Of a stretch of DNA of 64,000 bases, positions 57,131-64,000 are shown one piece after another (the first letter of the stretch is position 1; each line of letters begins with the position of its first letter). This stretch comes from Pomphorhynchus laevis (taxonomy: Eukaryota > Acanthocephala > Palaeacanthocephala > Echinorhynchida > Pomphorhynchidae), in NCBI GenBank assembly GCA_012934845.2, contig WNNJ02003657.1, positions 62,001-126,000 of the forward strand, given 5' to 3'. Both the position numbers and the translations under genes were made by a program. The notes beneath the pieces were generated by a model. The model saw nothing but the letters and a program-made list of their open reading frames with translations, made no database searches and was not told the origin of the DNA.

Positions 57131-57316
57131 AAAGTTAATTAAATGTTCGACGGATCCAATTCCGAGGAAATTGCGATAAGTTTTTTAAAGCATTAAGCGA
57201 TATATCTAAATGCTTTAGAAATGGAAAGCTAAGCAAATTGTTACTTTAAATTTAATCGTTACTTTAAGTTTACCATGAAACTAAATTGTGAATTTATTCT
57301 AGATTATTTTCTTATA

Positions 57317-57344
57317 ATGACTACTTTCATCCCTCAACAATCAG
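57317..57344 (+). CDS. WDR33: WDR33 exon 1
   Basis: MTTFIPQQS plus one base, GTAATT donor. It is in phase with exon 2 across 51 bases. Unspliced reading is also open, so this intron is a prediction. Confidence 0.6.
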
Positions 57345-60300
57345 GTAATTGTAAAACTGATTTTTGCAAAATGTATAATTATATTTACTTTAAAGTTATG
57401 ATGAACCCAACAATACCTTTACATGCTCAACTCCAATATCAAAATATGCAATCTCAGTCACCTGCATTCCATTACAGACCGCAATTGCGAATGCCGCAGC
57501 CAGCCCTTACTCCTTCACCAGGTGAAGTTGGTTTTGATGTAAAAATGCTAAGAAAAGCAATGGCCAGAAAAACTGTCGACTATAACTCATCTGTTCTCAA
57601 GTATTTAGAGGTATAATCTAGTTTATTTATTCGTATTATGAAGGTTTTTTATTTTTACATTTGTTCCTAGATCCATAGTTCATTTTTATAGTATTAAATA
57701 ACGAAATTAATCAAATTGAATTTGACATTATATTCTTAATTTGACTTTATTATTTTTAGAGTAGAAAATTTGCGAAAAATTCTTTGCTACGCGAAAAACT
57801 ACAACCAGACATTCTGTTTTCTCCTCATGTAAGTTAAGTTTGAGTTTTTCCATCCTAAAAGCATTTTATAGTGCAGAAACATTGTCTTGTCAGACAATTT
57901 GATTGTCTTTGCGCTGATCAGATTTGCGCTAGTATTTGAGAAGCGTTCGATGAATTAAAATCTTTATGTTTAACGACTATAAACGCTGGTAATGCGTTTA
58001 GTAGAACGAGTTATAAGGTAGATTTGAAAAACATGGAATTAATTCGCACTGGAATCTTGCGCTTACTAGCGAATACTTAAAAATTTGTTTTTCTGCAGAT
58101 AGTAAAATATATTTGTTTTTTTATAAATTAATCCAATTTTCGATGGTCACTGCTATTATCATCAGAACAAAGTAATTTTTTTATTTTGTGATAAACCAAA
58201 TTCCAATAAAAGTTTTTTCATAAAATATATCTAATATATACAGATTATAAATATATGTTATATATTATATATATTTATATATAATATATTAATATTATAT
58301 ATTGCACTATATACTTGTATATAGTGCAATTAATCTGTTATTTTTAATATTAAAACATTTTCATAGTTAGTTTGTACTAGCGTTAATTGACTGACTATGT
58401 TATATTAATTGATATAAATAATAAGTTATCTATAAATATATAATATATTTCTATATCAATATAATGTATATATAAATATAATATTGAATTTTATATACTG
58501 AAAAACTTATAATTGAAATTAAACTTAAAATTTCATATCCCCAAAGCGTCATAAACATCAGAAACAAAAAGTACAATTTGTTCATCATCCGTATTGTTAG
58601 CATTCTTCGAATTCTTGATGATAAAAGAGTTTCACTTAAATAGACTCTTTGTCAATGGATATCGATTGCGTCTTTACCCTTGATGATAAGACATTCTAAA
58701 ATAATGTTAACCATATAATTTAAACATGCAGATTTTTAAATCGTGACTTATATATAAATGCTGGATTTCATGATACCTTGCATTACGGTTTAGATAAATT
58801 AAGTCCGGGCATAAATCATTACGTTTATTTCAATATGTACTAATTTACCGTATAAATACAGGAATTCGGGAATCCCACTATTAGCTGAAGTAACTCTCAC
58901 TCAAATTCCGTTCGAGTGTGTAATTTCTTGAATTCCGGACTTTAAGGCGTTGATTTAAAAATATGCAGTGTATTGTTTCTAAGACTATTATTGCTCAAAA
59001 CATCACAAAAAGAAGCATCATCTTGCAAAATACCCCATTAACACGAGCTAGGGAATGGGGTCATCATGATTATCCGTAAGATCAATTAGCGGAATGGGAT
59101 TTCGTTGATCTTCAACTGAATTTTATCATGTGTTAGCAACATGTTTGGATGAGATCCCCCTAATACGATAAAAAATGCCAATGTGGTGATAAGGCTTGTT
59201 TTATTCACTACCTTTCTGGTTCCGTAAGTTGATGTGTACTTGACATGACATCGTGATAAAGATTGTTTACCACGTATGATAACAGATCTCTGCACTGCGT
59301 TATAAGTCTAGCCTTTGCATATTCCATTAAATTATGATATTACTTGTGATATTACTTATGATATTACTGGGTACGATTACAATGGATATAGAAGCACGTT
59401 TTGAGGTTGGATGTAGATTTTTATTAGGAGAAAGATCAGGTGTATTTTGTGCATCATTGTGTTTAACTTTTTCTTGCTCATACTTCAACACATGTGCTGT
59501 TAAGACAGAAAACGTTTAAAGTATGCTAAACGTGTATTCTACAATTATTTTAGGTACAGTATCTACAGCATGCTGTTAGAGGCAACATGTGCTTTCAAGA
59601 GGCTAGGCACTATGCAATCGAACATAACTGGATCAGCCATATCATATTATTGATTCAAAAGAAGATATTTATTATAGCTAATTAAGATCTGATGATCTTA
59701 ACTGATTGTCTTAATCAACCGAAGCAACCTGTAGCAACCAAAGTAAGACAAACTGGAGATCGGTTAAAAGTTTGAACGGAAATAGATTTTTCTTGTTATT
59801 TTTTAAAGCAAAACGAGTTCAATAAGTCAATAAAAAGTAGGCATTACAAGTGCGTGATAAGAAAAGTACATGATCAGACATATGCTTGCCTATGTCTGAT
59901 CTATGTTGAATTTTGTCTTGTGCCCGATTGATGAGCTCTCAACATGATATCAAAGGCGATTTTGCGCTTCAAATTGACCATGATATTCGAGTACTTTAAT
60001 GAACAATATCTAATTAGCTTGGAATCTATATATTTCAGCACTGCATTTGATGCCACACACATTAAAATTCAAGAACGAAACTGCCATGCACAAATGAAGA
60101 AATTCGTTCGTAAAATAATATTTTTTTTGTTTCTCGTTTTCTTAAAAATTCAATTTTCTTAAAAAATTATCTTAGCATTTAAATTATGAATTATTATTTA
60201 ATATCTTTTCGATCTCTACTAATCCGTTAATCTAATACACATATGTATACAAAAATTGTTTGATATTTTTTACTTGATGACATGAAGCTGTTTTACAATT

Positions 60301-61997
60301 TGTAAAAAATGTTGAGTTTGTTGATGTAATTTGTAAAATATTCTGAAATAAATAATTAAAAAGTTAAAAATTTCGAATTTTATTTTAAATATAATTTTAG
60401 TGTTGATAAACTTGTAAATTTCAAATTAATCTTTTGAATTAAGATTGTACCGCCTTTGGGTATGTTAGATAATCCAGTGAATAGCGTGACGACTAAGTTT
60501 ATTCGTCCGGCAACTAATAAAAATCGCTGTCCCATCTTCTGCGTTTGTGTATGCTACTTTTCAATTTGTCACGTCTTCTTTTTAGAACGAAACTTTCTTT
60601 GTTTTTTTTATTAATTTTGTATATATTAAGTGGACCCCTGATGGTCGACGATTAATAACAGGAGCATCAAGTGGCGAATTCACGCTGTGGAATGGGTTAA
60701 CGTTCAATTTTGAAACAATTTTACAGGTTATTTCAAATATTTAATTTTTCAAAACAAAAATTAAATATTTTAAATTCTCAATCGTTTCTTTATTTATTTT
60801 CTCCATTGATGTGTAATAAACCATTACTGCGTACGTCGCATTGTAAAAGTATTTGTTCTTTCTACTCATTAATTAACTCAATCCTCAGGTGTTGGACTAA
60901 TACAATGCATAATTTATAATTAATTAATTAGATATAATAGCTATATTATAAATTACTCTATTTTAATAAACTATAATTACTATATTATAGCAATTTATAA
61001 ATTATATGGCTATATTAGAATTTATAAATTATATGATACAAAGTGAATGAACTGCTTTAAAATTATCACGTCATTGATTAAAATTATTTTAAATTATTTA
61101 AACACTTAAATATTTAAACAAATATTTCAAAAATATGAAATACTTAAAAAAATATTTTACTTCAATATTTTATATTTAAGTCAACGAATAATTAATGATT
61201 TCTTACTATTTAAATTATAAATTACCTCCATTTGTTCGCTGAAATCTTTCAGCTTTTTAATTGTTTGATTTTTCATTGCCAGTTTTTAATTTTTTTTTCC
61301 AAATTTTTAATTTTATTTCACATTTTCCAATATTTTCAAATTTTCGTTACCATTTTATTTCAAAAATATAATATAATATCTCTATTTTTCAAACATGAAA
61401 TTTATTCAAAATATCACTAAAGTCGACAAATATTTAATTATTTGCTATTCGCCAGCAAAATGTTGTCTGATTTTATTTTGATTTGTTTAATTTGTTTAAT
61501 TATTTTTTTAATAAATCAAGACAAAATACGAAACGTAAAGTAAAATATTTGAAATCTGCTAACAAGTAAAATTTCAATGTTTTAATTCAGGTGTTCGCTG
61601 CTTAATCATTTGCCTGGATAATTTCGTCTTTTAATATTTTATTAACCGAAAAAATACGTATTAAGAAATATTAAATAAATTCTTATTTAAATAATATGGC
61701 ACAATAATAAAACGACCAAGTACACTCTCTTATATGTTAACATCATCTCGACCATAAATGAAATTTTAATCCTTCTAACAAAAGTTATTTATCTCTAAAG
61801 TAAACGTCTTTAGAAACGTCTTTTGTAGCTTTTGTTTATGCTTAGGCTCATGAATCCTCTATAAGAGCGATGATATGGTCTCACAATGAAAATTGGATGC
61901 TGACGGGGGATCAAAGTGGCTTCATCAAGTATTGGCAGTCGAACATGAATAATGTAAAGATGTTTCAAGCTCACAAAGAACCAGTTCGTGGACTAAG
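57317..61997 (+). CDS. WDR33: WDR33, 5' part: poly(A)-signal recognition subunit
   Basis: WDR33 is the WD-repeat subunit of the cleavage and polyadenylation specificity factor that, with CPSF30, binds AAUAAA in pre-mRNA. Six exons join in phase: 57,317-57,344, 57,396-57,610, 57,760-57,828, 60,444-60,548, 60,631-60,726 and 61,846-61,997. They encode the N-terminal [19 protein letters not shown] segment, [40 protein letters not shown] and [20 protein letters not shown], all near-identical to animal WDR33. The start ATG at 57,317 gives [10 protein letters not shown] after a 51-base intron. A downstream ATG at 57,398 is an alternative. The remaining WD repeats lie beyond the window. Confidence 0.95.
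57396..57610 (+). CDS. WDR33: WDR33 exon 2
   Basis: It reads [18 protein letters not shown] and ends with [23 protein letters not shown] acceptor, GTATAA donor. Confidence 0.92.
57760..57828 (+). CDS. WDR33: WDR33 exon 3
   Basis: It reads [17 protein letters not shown] and ILFSPH, 23 codons in phase 0, equivalent to the NRIWQRDQRDMRAIQPD region. TTTTTAG acceptor and GTAAGT donor. Confidence 0.9.
58301..58330. repeat. Perfect 14-bp hairpin, 2-base loop
   Basis: ATTGCACTATATAC, loop TT, GTATATAGTGCAAT. Confidence 0.95.
59872..59901. repeat. Perfect 11-bp hairpin
   Basis: GATCAGACATA, loop TGCTTGCC, TATGTCTGATC. Confidence 0.9.
60444..60548 (+). CDS. WDR33: WDR33 exon 4
   Basis: It reads [20 protein letters not shown] and ends CPIFCVC, 35 codons. 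GTATGC donor and an 82-base intron follow. Confidence 0.93.
60631..60726 (+). CDS. WDR33: WDR33 exon 5
   Basis: It reads [20 protein letters not shown] then [12 protein letters not shown], 32 codons, the first WD repeat. Confidence 0.95.
61846..61997 (+). CDS. WDR33: WDR33 exon 6
   Basis: It reads [20 protein letters not shown] and [26 protein letters not shown] donor, phase 2. No further exon is found before 64,000. Confidence 0.95.
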
Positions 61998-63370
61998 GTA
62001 CTGCTCGGTGACGTTACTGATTTTAACTGATATTGGTTTTTTGAACTTTAAAAAAGAAATAATAATACAGAAAATAACATCTTTTTATATTTTTAAAATT
62101 TATTTATAATCGCGTTTTCGAAAGAGATCATCCTATACCTGCATTGAACAGAACTGAAAAAAGTTGTTCACTTTTACTTCAGTGAAAAACTGAGTGCGCT
62201 CTAATGTGTTGTTATAAATAATACTTTGTCTTCTTTATTTGCGTCGATTTTTTTGTATTGGCTGTTTTGAAAAAATAATAATAATTTCTCAATTTGACTT
62301 AAATCCTTGAACAAAGCCTGCTTGCTCATGCCAATTAATAGCGCTTATTCGTTGGATTTACGGGTTCAAGATTAACAAATTCAGATTTTCGTCAACGGTT
62401 CTGCGTTCATTATTTGTGTAGACACCGGAAATTTGTTAAAAAATTCTCTGTTTTTGTGTGGGAAAAAATTGACATGTTTCTTTACTTTTCCAAATATTTT
62501 AGCTTCTTACTTAGCAATATTGTATTGAAACACTTTAAAAACACTATGTAATATTAAATTCATATTTATTGAATACTTAGTTTTCAATAATTTCAAAAGC
62601 TCATGATAATTTTAAATTGCGATTTCTTATTTTGTTTGTAAACGATGATTAATTCATTCGCGCTTTATCGCCACTGAACTTATAATTAAATAATAATTAT
62701 CTTACTTTAATATTTTATTTAATAACTTTAATTTATCTAGGGTTTACAAAAGTATAATTACAATTTTTTAATTATAAATTTCCTTCGCACATATTGAGTA
62801 AATATTAGGTTACAATATCTGATTTTTTAATTCCATATTCACATTTTTCACTCATTAACATATGCTTTCTAAATGTTTTTGAATTTTTCTGCGGTGAAGT
62901 TAATAAAAATTAAAATTGAGAATTAAAATAATATCTCGAACTAATCCGAAGTAAAATAATTTGGAATTAAAATACCTGCTTACTTCTTCAAATTTTATAG
63001 ACTTTAAAATATTTATCCACATATTATTTACTATATAATAATATAATATATTCATATATTAATATATAATAATAATATATTATATTATTGTATAATATCG
63101 TCATTCGACATTAAGTCGAATGTTCAATAAATTTTTAGCAAACGTCGTTTTGTTGTTTGATTATATTTGATTGATTTTAAGAATTCTGTCTAATACACAT
63201 GGATTATATTAAAACTGACAAGAATATTATTAGCGCTTCTGTTTAAGTAATAGCAGTTCAAATTGATAAAACCGAAAGCATAACAAAAAATGTCATTTTC
63301 ATTTCTAAAACATTTAGATATAACGCTCAATGGTATAAAACACCAAGCGCAATTTCCTCAGAATTCGTTT
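61998..63370. other. WDR33 intron, nothing recognised
   Basis: AT-rich sequence without a recognisable exon or element. Confidence 0.5.
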
Positions 63371-63379
63371 CTTTGAACA

Positions 63380-64000
63380 TTCAATGAACTTTCAATGATC
63401 GAACTTTCAATCGAACCTGTATTGAAGGTTCGATTACTTTGATGAAAGTTCAAAAAATTTCAAGTTAAAATATAATATAAAATTCCGTTAATTTCCAGTT
63501 AAAATATAATATGTGCGAATTGAACAGAATTCTTAAAATCAAGTACAAATAATATAAAGTCTAAAAACAGTATACTGTTGTATAACGTTGATAAATCAAT
63601 TGATAAATTTAACTTTTGTAACAATCGATAAAATAAAATTGATTTTATCAATTTGAACCTATAGAACTCTTTTTGTGGCTGTTTGACTGAAAGATAAGTT
63701 TTGTTCTAATAGCATGTAGAATTTATTTATATGTAAACATCATTTTCGGAAAGCTCTAATTTAGAGTTCTAATATATAAAACAATATTATGGCATCGAAA
63801 CATAAACATATATAACATAAAAATATAATATAAAAGTATTAATAACATAATTCGTATCTATGAAGACAATATTTGAACAATGTAGTATACTCACAGTCAA
63901 ATACTTTATATTTTTGAATTTTCATTGAAGATTCGCAAATCGAACATACAATGAAGATTCGATTACTTTGATGAGAGTTCGAAAACATGTCAATGCTGAG
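63380..64000 (-). repeat. Right copy of the long-range inverted repeat
   Basis: This is the partner of 56,930-57,130. It contains inverted TTCGAACTCTCATCAAAGTA and AATATTGTCTTCATAGATAC blocks and an additional TTCGATTACTTTGATGAAAG block at about 63,429. It continues past the window edge. Confidence 0.75.

Larger units (their letters stand above)
55371..57316. other. Intergenic region between NOP2 and WDR33
   Basis: AT-rich. It holds a short GC-richer insertion (55,536-55,723), a 14-bp hairpin and part of an inverted repeat (56,930-57,130). A promoter for WDR33 must lie here or in an upstream exon, but no motif stands out. Confidence 0.6.

Noticed and set aside
59086-59295. 70-codon minus-strand open frame
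   Set aside because: No recognisable motif, no splice context and within a WDR33 intron; likely chance.
1-64000. tRNA or rRNA genes, CRISPR arrays, bacterial-type operons
   Set aside because: None seen by eye on either strand; the window is eukaryotic.

Overview
The window is AT-rich animal DNA, probably from an invertebrate. Two spliced, conserved host genes lie in its right half: NOP2 and WDR33. Both mix very short introns (45-51 bases) with introns of several kilobases. The left half is a pile-up of LINEs and Penelope-like elements. I cannot fix the phylum from the sequence.

Positions 1-28,160 are almost entirely mobile DNA. Five groups can be told apart. (1) CR1/L2-group LINEs, called A1 and A2 here: two near-full-length but decayed copies on the minus strand (4,493-8,510 and 10,545-14,870) and many fragments. 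(2) A CR1-like LINE, B, near full length on the plus strand (16,880-21,035), plus two C-terminal fragments. (3) LINE 3' fragments of another family, C, and an RT element with a GFTQGDP motif, D (540-3,440). (4) Two Penelope-like element relics with RT and GIY-YIG parts (10,110-10,525 and 14,985-16,520). (5) Short repeats at 22,395-25,183 that carry every segment of a hammerhead ribozyme core.

Positions 28,568-55,370 hold NOP2, the nucleolar rRNA cytosine-C5 methyltransferase, on the plus strand. Its long introns hold a further LINE fragment, three hammerhead-bearing repeats (31,960-32,800), an LTR-element fossil, a Merlin DNA transposon with intact ends and an 8-bp target duplication (34,369-35,528), a decayed RT element (37,795-40,385), an intronless ubiquilin copy (41,757-43,089), a fold-back MITE family and more LINE pieces. 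The catalytic exons keep the SAM-binding motif and both catalytic cysteines, so the gene looks functional. One or more exons of its N-terminal region could not be placed.

Positions 57,317 onward hold the 5' part of WDR33, the WD-repeat subunit that recognises the poly(A) signal in pre-mRNA 3'-end processing. Six exons are visible and the gene runs off the right edge.

The observations most worth following are: hammerhead core segments in a non-canonical order with four covarying helices in two related repeat families; a separate, canonically ordered hammerhead in the 31.9-32.8 kb repeats; a covarying 3'-terminal hairpin in the A LINEs; a duplicated 3' splice site in front of a NOP2 exon; a perfect 46-bp palindrome at the Merlin 3' end; and an excess of perfect short-loop hairpins in the non-coding DNA.
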